Virus record (IMG/VR): IMGVR_UViG_3300037153_000425
Location: 1-54,415 of that record
Length of the DNA: 54,415 nucleotides
Source: a virus
Reading direction: 5' to 3' (one strand)
Shown: in pieces, positions 29,962-38,617 of the stretch
How positions within the stretch are numbered: the stretch's first letter is position 1
How the letters are laid out: each line of letters starts with the position of its first letter
The notes under the pieces: model-generated
Told to the model about the DNA's origin: nothing
Database searches by the model: none
The model's input: the letters and a program-made list of their open reading frames with translations, nothing else
Translations under genes and position numbers: made by a program

Positions 29962-32475
29962 ATGGCACGGCGAGCCGCCGGCGGCGCTGCAGCCGCCACG
30001 TTGGGCCCCGGGCGGGGCGCCCCGCCGAGCAATCTGGCGCTCGACCCGGAGATTGCCGCCCGCGTCAAGAACGAGCTGATCCCGCTCGTCCGCCGCACCC
30101 GCCAGGAGCGCAACGGCGTGCTCCGCGAGCGCTGGCTCCGCTACTACCGCATCTGGAGCGTCCGGCACGATCAGCAGGGCTATCGCGGCCGCACCAACAC
30201 GTACTTTCCGCTCGGGCGGCGCTGGATCGAGCAGTGGGTCACTCGGCTCAAGCGCGACCTCTTCCCCGATCAGGACTGGTTTGCGTGCCGCGCCTTGCGG
30301 GAGGATTTCGAGGCCCGCGTGCCCGCCAAGGTGGCGCTCCAGAAGTACTGGATGCGCCGCCACATGCGGCTCCGCACGCACGCGCTCCCCTGGCTCCGCC
30401 AGCTCGTCACCTACGGCACGTCGCCCGTCCGCAACGTGTGGCGCTGCGTCGAGCACGAGCAAACGGTGCTGCGCGACGTCCTCGACGACGACGGCACGCC
30501 GTCCGGCCGCACGGTCGACCAGGTCGAAAAGGTGGCCGATTTCTTGGGGCCCACGTTCGAGCCGGTCGACCTCTTTGCGTTCTACGTCTGGCCGCCGACC
30601 GCGGCGGGCCTGGCCGACGCGACGCTGGCCTTCGAGGACCGCTGCGTGCCGCGGAGCCGCGTCTATGCGCTCGCCGACCGCCCGCTGGATCCGTCCCATC
30701 CCGATGCCGGCAACGTGTACGAGGGCGTCGGCGGCTTGGTCGACCTCTACGATACGGCGATTGCGAATCGCACCGGCGGCGGCACGCGCAACCCCGAGAA
30801 ATACGACGCGCTCGCGCAACGGCTCGCCGACAAGGGCTTCACGGCGCCGCTCGATGCGAACGTGCCCGCCGCGCTCCGCCCGCTCGATCTGACCGAATGC
30901 ATGTGGACGGTCGATCTCGAGGACGACGATCCGGCGCCGTATCTCGTGACCCTCGGCGCCGACGAGATTCCGCTCCGTGTGCAGCGCCGCCCCTTTTTCC
31001 ATGGCGGCTCGCAATGGCTCGTCGGCCGCTTCGTCCAGGTCGCCGAGGAATTCTACGGCCGCGGGCTCTGCGAGCTCTTTGATTACATGCAGTACTTCGT
31101 CAACGACCTCGGCAACCAATCGGGTGACGCGTTCATCTGGTCGACCAACCCGATTGCGGTCGTCGATATCGGCGCCGTCCAGGATCCGACGTCGCTCCGC
31201 ATGGCGCCCGGCGCCAAGTGGCTCGCGAATCCCGCCGGCGTGCAATTCACGACGCCGCCGCAAGGCGCCGCGCAAGCGGGCTTCGAGGCCGTCTCGAATT
31301 ACGTCGGGCTCGCCGATACCTTGGTGGCGCCGACGCCGGCGCGCCCGATGGCGCCGCAGCAGCAAGGGCCGCAAGACGCCGCCGGCTTGGCGGCGCAGCT
31401 TGCGGACTCCGCCGTCGACCTCCGCGCCATCGTCGAGAATCTCGAGGACGATGTCATGGTGCCGCTGCTCGAGCGCAGCGACATTCTGACCCAGCAGTGT
31501 CTCGACCGCGACATCATCCTGAAAGTCGCCGGGGCCGACGGCCTGGAGCTCGTCGAGCATCCGATCACGGTCGCCGATCTGGTCGGCGAGTACGAATGGG
31601 AATGGCTCGGGACGACCAACGCGCTGAACCAGCAAGTGCGCGCGCAGCAGATGGTGCAGGGCATCGCGCTCCTGACGCAGGTGCCGCAGGACCAGCTCGG
31701 CGCGCAGGGCGTCACGATTGATTGGCCCTACGTGCTCCGCACCTTCTGGTCGGTCGGCCTCGGGCTCCCCGACGCCGAGCGCGTCATCAAGACGGCGAAG
31801 CTCGAGCCGTCGGACTGGCGGTGGGAGAACGCGCTGGCGCGTGTGAATCGCGCCGAGGAGCTCCGCGTGTCGCCGCAAGACGATCACACGGCACATATCC
31901 AGGGGCACCAATCCCTGCTCGAGAGCGACAGTCTGACCGAGGACGCCCGGACGGGGCTCCAGGCGCACGTCCACCAACACATCGGGCTCGCCATTGCCGC
32001 CGAGGCGCAAGCGTTGTCGCAGGCCATGGCACAGCTCGCCGGCCCCGCCGGTCTGCCCGGGCCGCCCGGGCCTCCGCCGGGAGCGCCTCCTGGCCTGCCA
32101 CCGGGCCCTCTCCCCATGCCCGGCGGTGGGCCCCCTCCGCCGCCGGGGGCGCTCCCGCCGGGTGCTCCGCCCGGCGGCCCGCCCGGGCCGCCCCCGATGC
32201 TACCGCCGGGACCGCCGCCTGGCGCGCCCCCGATGGTCCCACCGCGCTTTGTGCCGGGCGTGCCCGGGGCCGGCGTCAACGCGCTCGCCCGGTTGCTCGG
32301 GCCGCCGACCGGGCCCCGAGGCGGCGGGCCGGCGCGGCCGCATAGCGACGCCCGGAACCGCGCCAAGGCAGTGCTGGGCATCCGGCCACCGGCGCCGCTC
32401 GGGCAAGGCCGCGTCGGCAAGACGCGCGGCATGGCCGATTTGTTCCGGGGCCTCCCGCGGCTCCCGACGGTCTGA
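29962..32475 (+). CDS. Portal protein
   Basis: An 837-residue protein. Residues 1-690 have the helical wing/stem features of podovirus portals (RNGVLRERWLRYYRIW start, a P-x-x-W-L-R-Q-L-V-T-Y-G-T-S-P-V-R-N-V segment and a long helical end). The last 120 residues are an unusual Pro/Gly-rich tail (G-P-P-P-G-A-P-P and similar) with a basic end. Position between terminase and scaffold/capsid supports the call. Start at ATG 29962, after the promoter element. Confidence 0.7.
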   Translation: MARRAAGGAAAATLGPGRGAPPSNLALDPEIAARVKNELIPLVRRTRQERNGVLRERWLRYYRIWSVRHDQQGYRGRTNTYFPLGRRWIEQWVTRLKRDLFPDQDWFACRALREDFEARVPAKVALQKYWMRRHMRLRTHALPWLRQLVTYGTSPVRNVWRCVEHEQTVLRDVLDDDGTPSGRTVDQVEKVADFLGPTFEPVDLFAFYVWPPTAAGLADATLAFEDRCVPRSRVYALADRPLDPSHPDAGNVYEGVGGLVDLYDTAIANRTGGGTRNPEKYDALAQRLADKGFTAPLDANVPAALRPLDLTECMWTVDLEDDDPAPYLVTLGADEIPLRVQRRPFFHGGSQWLVGRFVQVAEEFYGRGLCELFDYMQYFVNDLGNQSGDAFIWSTNPIAVVDIGAVQDPTSLRMAPGAKWLANPAGVQFTTPPQGAAQAGFEAVSNYVGLADTLVAPTPARPMAPQQQGPQDAAGLAAQLADSAVDLRAIVENLEDDVMVPLLERSDILTQQCLDRDIILKVAGADGLELVEHPITVADLVGEYEWEWLGTTNALNQQVRAQQMVQGIALLTQVPQDQLGAQGVTIDWPYVLRTFWSVGLGLPDAERVIKTAKLEPSDWRWENALARVNRAEELRVSPQDDHTAHIQGHQSLLESDSLTEDARTGLQAHVHQHIGLAIAAEAQALSQAMAQLAGPAGLPGPPGPPPGAPPGLPPGPLPMPGGGPPPPPGALPPGAPPGGPPGPPPMLPPGPPPGAPPMVPPRFVPGVPGAGVNALARLLGPPTGPRGGGPARPHSDARNRAKAVLGIRPPAPLGQGRVGKTRGMADLFRGLPRLPTV

Positions 32476-32485
32476 GGAGACACGC

Positions 32486-33061
32486 ATGGCGAAAAAAGGC
32501 ACGCTCTTTGGGAAACCGCGCGAGGAGGTCGTGACGCGCCCGGGGGCGTTCACGGCCAAGGCGAAAGCCGCCGGCAAGTCGACGGGGGCGTATGCGCGCC
32601 AGGTGCTCAAAGAGGGCTCGAAAGCCTCGACGCAGACGAAGCGGCAAGCGAATCTCGCCAAGACGTTCGCCAAGCTCCGCGCCGGCAAGGCGAAATTTCT
32701 GGTTCCGCTCGTGCTGCTTGCCGCGACGCCGCTCCACGCGGCGACGGTGTCCTGCGCGTCCGGCACCTTGACGCCGACCGCGCTCACGGCAACCGGGCCG
32801 TCGGCCAACGTGCTCATCGCCCGCGCCGCGCCGGCGGTGGCCTTTCAAACCATCCGAACGGCGGGCGCCGCGACGGTCCAAATCGAAATCTCGTGCGACG
32901 GCACCAATTGGGCGCAAGTGCAAAACTCGCCCGTCTCGGTCGACGGCACGACGACGTCGGCCGCCGTCTCGGTCCTCTCGCCGACGTGTACCTATCGCGC
33001 CAACGCGACCGCCTGCGTCGCGTGCAACGTGACCGTCGTCTATGCGTGCTCGGGGCCGTAG
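32486..33061 (+). CDS. Virion-type basic protein fused to a secreted-like domain
   Basis: A 191-residue protein with a GAGGAGA ribosome site. Residues 1-67 are a basic segment common after portal genes (KKGTLFGKPREEVVTRPGAF, then KSTGAYARQVLKEGSKAS). Residues 70-86 form a signal-like stretch (FLVPLVLLAATPLHAA with an A-x-A site). The rest is a Cys-rich beta domain. It may be a fusion, or the second half may also be made from an internal start. Function unknown. Confidence 0.5.
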   Translation: MAKKGTLFGKPREEVVTRPGAFTAKAKAAGKSTGAYARQVLKEGSKASTQTKRQANLAKTFAKLRAGKAKFLVPLVLLAATPLHAATVSCASGTLTPTALTATGPSANVLIARAAPAVAFQTIRTAGAATVQIEISCDGTNWAQVQNSPVSVDGTTTSAAVSVLSPTCTYRANATACVACNVTVVYACSGP

Positions 33062-33989
33062 CGTCGGGCTCGCGGCGGCGCTCGGTGCGGTCCTCGTGGC
33101 GGCGCTGGTCGGCGCGCAGCCCGCGCGGAGCCTCGGGCCGGCCGTGGCCGGCGTCGGGCCCGCCTCGGCGGGTGTCCCGGGCGGCACCGTCGTCACGACG
33201 ACCTCGGGGCCGACCACGACGGCGGGGCCGACCACCTCGACCGTCCCGACGACGACGCTCGCTCCGATCGCCATTCTCGCCTCGTGGATGCTCGACGAGG
33301 CATCCGGCACCCGCGTCAATGCGAAAGGCGATCCCACGATGGACCTCGCCGTCAACGGCTCCGTGACGCAGGACACCACCAACAAGATTCAGGGCGTGGC
33401 GGCGGCCAAGTTCATCGACAATAGCACCTACCTCTCGGTCACGGCGGCGGCGATTTCGAATCTCGTCTCGCCCCTGTCGGTCGGATGCTGGATCCGCCCG
33501 ACCGCGTCGCCCTCGCTCGGCTTCTTCCTCGGGCGCTGGGGCACGCATGGGTTCCTCCTCGACCAGGAGGGAACAAATGCGCGCTTCTATATCCGGGTGA
33601 GCAGTACCAACTACCAGACCTCCGGCGGCGCCTTCGGCGGCATCAACGCCTTTCACCATGTGGTCGGGACGTATGCGCACCCGAGCATGATCGTCTACAC
33701 CGATGGCCAAAATACCGGCACCGCCACGGCGGGGGCGGCGCTCCCGACCGAGTCGGTACAGTTCCAGCTCGGCACGTCCAATGCGGGCTTTCCCTACGCC
33801 GGCCAGCTCGACGAGTGCTTCATTGCCAGCGGCGCGCTCGCCCCGACGCAAGTCTGCCGGATCTGCTCGTGCGGGCTCGACGGCTCGCTCTGTACGTGTA
33901 GCGGCGCCTCCTACACGTCCTCGGGTCGCAATGCGTCCAATTGCGGGAGCTGCACGATGACGCCGTGCAACGCGCCGGGTTTCAGCTAA
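33042..33989 (+). CDS. Secreted LamG-like protein
   Basis: A 315-residue protein. It has a signal peptide (GLAAALGAVLVAALVGAQPA) and a Thr-rich linker. A concanavalin/LamG-like fold follows at about 80-270 (LSVGCWIRPTASPS, then HHVVGTYAH and an F-Q-L-G-T strand). The tail is Cys-rich, with at least ten Cys. Signal peptides are unusual in a phage head operon. It may decorate virions or be exported by the host; inference. Confidence 0.6.
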   Translation: MRARGRSVGLAAALGAVLVAALVGAQPARSLGPAVAGVGPASAGVPGGTVVTTTSGPTTTAGPTTSTVPTTTLAPIAILASWMLDEASGTRVNAKGDPTMDLAVNGSVTQDTTNKIQGVAAAKFIDNSTYLSVTAAAISNLVSPLSVGCWIRPTASPSLGFFLGRWGTHGFLLDQEGTNARFYIRVSSTNYQTSGGAFGGINAFHHVVGTYAHPSMIVYTDGQNTGTATAGAALPTESVQFQLGTSNAGFPYAGQLDECFIASGALAPTQVCRICSCGLDGSLCTCSGASYTSSGRNASNCGSCTMTPCNAPGFS

Positions 33990-34006
33990 CCGCGGAGGAG
34001 GGTCTC

Positions 34007-34222
34007 GTGCCGCTGATCCAGTTGATCGTCGTGCTCCTCGTGATCGGGCTGATTCTCTACCTCGTCGAGAGCCTCTTGCCGCTCGATCCCGCCATCAAGC
34101 AGGTGATCCGGGTCGTGATCGTGCTCGCCGTCATCCTCTGGTTGCTCTCGCTCGTCGGCCTCATTCCCGCGCGGATTAGCCGTGCCGACGTGGCGACGCC
34201 GTCGGCGTACAGCGTCACCTAA
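34007..34222 (+). CDS. Thivi_2564-family-like small membrane protein
   Basis: From GTG 34007 with a GGAGGAGG ribosome site. 71 residues with two membrane spans (LIQLIVVLLVIGLILYLVES and VVIVLAVILWLLSLVGL). The pattern resembles the Thivi_2564 family of small membrane proteins found in bacteria and phages. Role unknown. Confidence 0.6.
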   Translation: MPLIQLIVVLLVIGLILYLVESLLPLDPAIKQVIRVVIVLAVILWLLSLVGLIPARISRADVATPSAYSVT

Positions 34223-34234
34223 AAGCCGCCCCTC

Positions 34235-34273
34235 TTGACACGGGCCGGGGGCGCAAGGCACACGGGCCCGCCC
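34235..34273 (+). promoter_or_regulatory. Promoter-like element copy C
   Basis: TTGACA (34235-34240), an 18-base spacer, CACACG (34259-34264), then GGCCCGCCC; the ATG at 34277 follows 3 bases later. Thirteen consecutive bases at the 3' side, ACACGGGCCCGCC, are identical to copy B. Confidence 0.6.
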
Positions 34274-34276
34274 ACG

Positions 34277-34642
34277 ATGGCTCGCAAGGCGACGCCGCCG
34301 CGGGGCAAGGGCAAGGCACTCGTGCCGCCCATCGGCACGGGCAAAGGCAAGGCAGCGGTGCCGCCCCTGAAAGGCGCCGCGGCTGCGCCACCCCGGCCCG
34401 TCCGCGGCCGCGTCGTCACGGTGCCCGTGCTCCCGATCGGGCCGCCGCGTCGACCCCCGGGCCGCGGCATGCCGCCCCGGCTGATGCCGCCCGGCGCGGC
34501 CCGGGCCCCGCTGGCCCCCGAAACGCCGCGGGCCGAGCGCCTCGAGCCGCCCCCGCCGCCGTCCAGCCGCGCCGCCGTCATGCGGCAACGCGGCGCCCCG
34601 CAAACCATGGCGGCGCTCCGCCGCGGCAAGGTGGCCTTCTAG
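34277..34642 (+). CDS. Basic Pro-rich protein
   Basis: A 121-residue low-complexity protein rich in Pro, Arg and Lys (ARKATPPRGKGKALVPP), first gene after promoter copy C and just before head genes. It could be a DNA-condensing or minor head protein; no domain recognised. Confidence 0.5.
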   Translation: MARKATPPRGKGKALVPPIGTGKGKAAVPPLKGAAAAPPRPVRGRVVTVPVLPIGPPRRPPGRGMPPRLMPPGAARAPLAPETPRAERLEPPPPPSSRAAVMRQRGAPQTMAALRRGKVAF

Positions 34643-34984
34643 ATGCTCGGCACGGCGGGCGGCGTCGATCCTCACGAGCTCGGCGAGCTGACACGCGAGC
34701 TCGAGGTGAGCGGGTATCACACGTATCTGCGGACGTACGTCGAGGGGCGGATCGCGACCTTGCTCGTCGACGACGTCACCGACCCGTACGTGGCCATGAA
34801 ACGCCGCGGGCAAGTCGAGGAGCTCCAGCGCCTCGTCGTCCCGCTGTTCGTCAAGTCGCTGGCACTCGCCGCACTCGCCCGCCGGGCCGAGGCGCGCGCC
34901 ACCGCCGAGGCCGCCCGGCCCGTGCCGCCCGGCCTCGAGCGCGCCTGGTGGAGCGATCCCGTGGACGAGCTCCCGATTCCCTGA
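34643..34984 (+). CDS. Uncharacterised 113-aa head-region protein
   Basis: Starts immediately after the preceding stop. Alpha/beta N-terminus (HELGELTRELEVSGYHTYLR) then an Ala/Arg helix. Located between the Pro-rich protein and the scaffold. No family recognised. Confidence 0.5.
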   Translation: MLGTAGGVDPHELGELTRELEVSGYHTYLRTYVEGRIATLLVDDVTDPYVAMKRRGQVEELQRLVVPLFVKSLALAALARRAEARATAEAARPVPPGLERAWWSDPVDELPIP

Positions 34985-34994
34985 GAGGACCGCC

Positions 34995-35765
34995 ATGGCC
35001 GACGAGCAGCCGCTTCCCGCCTCCGCACCCGCCCCGGCCCCCGAGGCCCCCGAGGCCGCCCCGGCGGTCCCGGAGGCCCCCGGGGGCGCGCCGCCGGCGG
35101 AGGAGTGGGGCGCCCGGTTTGCGCGGCTCGAGGACCAGCTCGCCCGCGAGCGCGAGCAACGCGCGGCGCTCGAGGGCACGCTCCGGCTCCTCGCCCCGCA
35201 ACCCCAAGCGCAGCAGCAAGGGCCGTTGCCGCTGGTCCGCCTCCCGCGCGACCAGGCGCTCCGCATCGCCGCCACGCTCGGCGGGCAGTGGACCGAGGAG
35301 GCCGTGCAGTCGCACGCGCCAATCTTCGCGGCCTTCATGCAGGAGCTCGCGGCGCCGCTCTTGATGGGTCTCGAGGGCATGGCCGACACCGTCGACTTGA
35401 TCCAGGTGCGGCAAGACGTGCCGCAGTACGAAACGCAGGCCGAGGAAGCCGACCGCGTGCGGATGGAATATCGCCAGCGCGGCCAGGTCATCACGCGCAA
35501 GCAAGCCGTTGCGCTCGTCAAGGCACGCCGCATGGATGACCCGAAGTACGTGGATACGCTCGTCGAGGCCCGCGCGAAGGAACGCGCGACCGACCAGGCA
35601 TCGCGGGCCGCCGCCGCCGGCGCCGCCGTGACGGAAGGCGGCTCGAGCGCGCAGAAGGCCGGCCCCGAACCCACCAAGCAACCGCGTGTGCCCGTGACGC
35701 GCGAGGAATTTGCCCGGATGACGCTCGAGGAGAAACGCAAGGCGCTCGAGGGCGCCACGCTCTAA
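34995..35765 (+). CDS. Scaffolding protein
   Basis: A 256-residue protein. It has a disordered Pro/Ala/Glu N-terminus, a coiled coil (RFARLEDQLAREREQRAALE), a long helical middle and a basic C-terminal helix (EEFARMTLEEKRKALEGATL) of the kind that binds capsid protein. It is immediately upstream of the major capsid gene, the standard place for scaffold. Confidence 0.7.
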   Translation: MADEQPLPASAPAPAPEAPEAAPAVPEAPGGAPPAEEWGARFARLEDQLAREREQRAALEGTLRLLAPQPQAQQQGPLPLVRLPRDQALRIAATLGGQWTEEAVQSHAPIFAAFMQELAAPLLMGLEGMADTVDLIQVRQDVPQYETQAEEADRVRMEYRQRGQVITRKQAVALVKARRMDDPKYVDTLVEARAKERATDQASRAAAAGAAVTEGGSSAQKAGPEPTKQPRVPVTREEFARMTLEEKRKALEGATL

Positions 35766-35777
35766 CAGGAGGCCGCC

Positions 35778-37109
35778 ATGCCTGGAAGTACGTACAACTA
35801 CAGCGATCCGGGGCTTTCGACCTCGACGACGCTGGCGAACGACCTCGCGCCACTCTGGCTCCAGGACGAGCTCCTCGCCGTCGCCGAGAAGCTGACCGTG
35901 TTCCAAGATATTGGCGACACGCCGAACATGCCTGAGGGCGAGGGGAAGACGTATTCGGCGCAGCGCTACGAGCGGCTCTCGCTGCCGGGGGCGCCGCTCA
36001 CCGAGGGCATCACGCCGGACTCGACGCCGCTCGTCGTCAACAAGGTGCAGGCCATGCTCGAGCAGTGGGGCATGGTCGTGTCGCTCACCGACGTGGCCTT
36101 GATGACGACCAAGCATCCGGCACTCACCGCCGCCAAGGACCGGCTCGGCAACGCCTCGGCCGAGTTGCAGGACCGCGAAATCCAGAAGGTCCTCATGGGC
36201 GCCGGTCAGGTCGTCTTCCCGGGCGGCAAGACGTCGCGCTCGACGCTGGTCGCCGGCGACCTGCCGACCACCGACTTCATTTCCGGCATCGTCGCGACGC
36301 TCCGCCAGCTCGGCGCGCCGACCTTCCCGGGCGCCATGTATGCCGGCGTGGTCGACCCGTACAACGAGCAGGATCTCGCGAAGGACAACACCTTCGTCCT
36401 CTCGCATCAGTACGCCGAGACCACCGCGCTCATGAACGCCGAGATCGGCCGGTGGCGCGGCGTGCGCTGGAAGCGCTCGAACCTGCTCCCGATCGTCTCG
36501 CTGCTGGCGACCGGCGCCGGCGGCGCCTCGGCCACCAACCAGGCCGCCGGGACGGGCGAGACGGGGTTTACGGCCGGCTCGACCGTCAAGGTCGTCGTCG
36601 CCCTCGCCGACCCCATTTCGGGCCTCGACGTCAAGCAGATCGCGACGGCGAGCGTGACGAATGCGTCGGCCTACACGGTTGCCTTCACGATCACGGCGTC
36701 CGCCCCCGAGGGTCGCTACAACGTGTACGTGAGCGCCGAGGGCGGCACCGTGCCGACCTATCAGACGACCGTGTCGAAGCCGGTCGGGGCGCAGTACGTC
36801 GGCGTCGTCGCCAAGGCCGTCACGAGCGCCGCCGCCGCGACGTCGGTCGGCTACAGCGCCACCGGGTCGCCCGCCGGTGCCGACCCGCCGGCCACCGGCT
36901 CGGTGCATGTCGGCTACATCTTCGGCAAGAGCTCGTTCGCGGTGCCCGCGATCGGGAGCCGCGTCGAGACGACGCTCACGCCGGCGACCGCCAGCGACTC
37001 CGATCCCTTGAAGCAGCGCCGCAAGGCCGGCTTCAAGTTCATGACCAAGACGTGCATCCTCAACACCGACTTCTTCCGGCGCTTCGAGTGTCAGAGCGCC
37101 TTCTCGTGA
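35778..37109 (+). CDS. Major capsid protein, N4-gp56-like
   Basis: A 443-residue protein that resembles the N4 gp56 capsid family: a Y-S-D-P-G-L-S start, V-F-Q-D-I-G-D-T-P, P-L-T-E-G-I-T-P and L-A-K-D-N-T-F-V-L-S-H-Q. Between about residues 245 and 350 there is a beta-rich insertion (VKVVVALADPISGLDVKQI, then GRYNVYVS) that looks Ig-like, probably a surface-exposed domain. Preceded by a GGAGG site and by the scaffold. Confidence 0.8.
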   Translation: MPGSTYNYSDPGLSTSTTLANDLAPLWLQDELLAVAEKLTVFQDIGDTPNMPEGEGKTYSAQRYERLSLPGAPLTEGITPDSTPLVVNKVQAMLEQWGMVVSLTDVALMTTKHPALTAAKDRLGNASAELQDREIQKVLMGAGQVVFPGGKTSRSTLVAGDLPTTDFISGIVATLRQLGAPTFPGAMYAGVVDPYNEQDLAKDNTFVLSHQYAETTALMNAEIGRWRGVRWKRSNLLPIVSLLATGAGGASATNQAAGTGETGFTAGSTVKVVVALADPISGLDVKQIATASVTNASAYTVAFTITASAPEGRYNVYVSAEGGTVPTYQTTVSKPVGAQYVGVVAKAVTSAAAATSVGYSATGSPAGADPPATGSVHVGYIFGKSSFAVPAIGSRVETTLTPATASDSDPLKQRRKAGFKFMTKTCILNTDFFRRFECQSAFS

Positions 37110-37117
37110 GCGATGCC

Positions 37118-37630
37118 ATGAGCCGACCTCCCGGCCGCCCGCGCACGGTGCCGGCGGTGTCTCACGAGCCGCCGGCGCCTGACGACCTCGAGGCGTTCGA
37201 GGCGCCCGACCCCGAGCAGCTCGCCGGCGAGGCGCTCGACGACCTCCGCACGCCCTTGACGCCCGAGGTCGTGAAGGCCCTCAACACCATGTGGCGCGAC
37301 GTCGTCCAGTATGACGACGAGGGCTCGAAGACGGTCGCCCGGCGGATCGTCGGCCGGCTCCGCCGCGCCAGCCACCGCGAGCTCCATCCCGAGTGCATGC
37401 GCATCACCGTCGACGTGCCGATGCTCCCGAGCAAGGTGTTTGTCCGCATCAACGAGCGCGTCTATTTCGGCGCCGTCGAAGTCTGGGAGTGCGAGGCTCG
37501 CACCATCTTGGAGCTCGTCCACCGCGCCCGACTCGTCGAGGGCGCCCGGCTCGCCGACAACGGCAACGGCGGCGCCCTCGACTTGGACTCGCCGCTCGCC
37601 GAGCGCGCGCGGGCGATTCAACGCGCATGA
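37118..37630 (+). CDS. Uncharacterised 170-aa head-completion protein
   Basis: A disordered acidic N-terminus, then an alpha/beta domain (RIVGRLRRASHRELHPECMR, then V-F-V-R-I-N-E-R-V-Y-F-G). Lies between capsid and adaptor. Its stop overlaps the next start. Head-completion role inferred from position. Confidence 0.5.
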   Translation: MSRPPGRPRTVPAVSHEPPAPDDLEAFEAPDPEQLAGEALDDLRTPLTPEVVKALNTMWRDVVQYDDEGSKTVARRIVGRLRRASHRELHPECMRITVDVPMLPSKVFVRINERVYFGAVEVWECEARTILELVHRARLVEGARLADNGNGGALDLDSPLAERARAIQRA

Positions 37631-37980
37631 TCGCCCGGGGCCCTGCGGCGCGGCTCGGGCCGACGCCCCCGTTTTCCGGCCAGCTCCTCCGCGTGACGGG
37701 CGAGGGCGAGCAGGTGACGATCGCCTTCACGGCGTCGACGTCCGCCGAGCTCGCCGAGGCGCTCGCCATTGCCGGCGCCGCCGCCCTCGCCCGCCTGAAA
37801 GCCAACAACGCCGCCGTCCTCGAGGCCGGCGCGCACTTCGAGGACCGGCAACGCCAGGTGTACGCGCACGCGGTGGCGCAGCTCCGCCGCGAGCTCGGCG
37901 TGCCCGACCCGCCCGCGGAGGAGGACGCGACCCGTGCCGACGATCCCGCCGGGGCGGTACACGCGGCAGAAAATCCGTGA
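37627..37980 (+). CDS. Uncharacterised 117-aa head-tail joining region protein
   Basis: Starts by ATGA overlap. A beta strand (EQVTIAFTAS) followed by Ala-rich helices (AEALAIAGAAALARLKANNA). It overlaps the start of the adaptor gene by 47 bases in another frame. Confidence 0.5.
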   Translation: MIARGPAARLGPTPPFSGQLLRVTGEGEQVTIAFTASTSAELAEALAIAGAAALARLKANNAAVLEAGAHFEDRQRQVYAHAVAQLRRELGVPDPPAEEDATRADDPAGAVHAAENP

Positions 37981-38617
37981 CCTCGCGTTGAATCGCGCGG
38001 GCAACCGCGCGCTCGACGCCGACGCCGCGGATTTCCTCGCGCAACACCTCTTCGAGCTCTACACGCTCGCCGACTGGCCGTTTCTCTACGTGTCGGCGCC
38101 GCTCGTGCTGACCGGCCCGACGGTCGACTTGCCCGCCGATTTCATGACGGCGCAGGACGATCACGCGTTTCAGATCATCGCGATTGACGGCGGGGCGCAA
38201 AGCAACTGCTTTGCCGTCGAGGTCTCGCCCGAGGAATTGACCGCGATGGCGGCACCGACGTCGTACGGCGTGCCGCAGTATTGGGCGGTCTCGCGGAGCG
38301 ATACCACCGCCCGCGTGGCGCCGGATCCGACCGGGCGGCGGATCGACGTCGTGCTCCGCTACAAACGCCTCCCACCCGACCCGCTCCCGGCCGAGGAGCC
38401 CGCGGACGTGCCCGTGTTCCCGTACCACAATTACCTCGTGCAGGCGGTCTACGTGTTCGCCCTCGAGCACGAGCGGGACGCGCGCGCGCAAGCCGAGGCC
38501 GCCACCCGCGACACCTTGCTCGCGATGATTCGTCGCGGCGCCGCGCCGCTCCGCTCGCAGCGCGCCGACATTCCGCTCGACCCGCTCATCTTCGGGCGGC
38601 CGTTCCGCGGGGATTAG
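37934..38617 (+). CDS. Head-tail adaptor (tail tubular A-like)
   Basis: The complete 227-residue version of the truncated gene at 1-653. It starts at GTG 37934 inside the previous gene (MPTIPPGRYTRQKIRDLALN). This start gives the only full-length view of the family here. The region from 37964 onward aligns with position 1 of the window, marking the start of L/M homology in view. Confidence 0.65.
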   Translation: MPTIPPGRYTRQKIRDLALNRAGNRALDADAADFLAQHLFELYTLADWPFLYVSAPLVLTGPTVDLPADFMTAQDDHAFQIIAIDGGAQSNCFAVEVSPEELTAMAAPTSYGVPQYWAVSRSDTTARVAPDPTGRRIDVVLRYKRLPPDPLPAEEPADVPVFPYHNYLVQAVYVFALEHERDARAQAEAATRDTLLAMIRRGAAPLRSQRADIPLDPLIFGRPFRGD

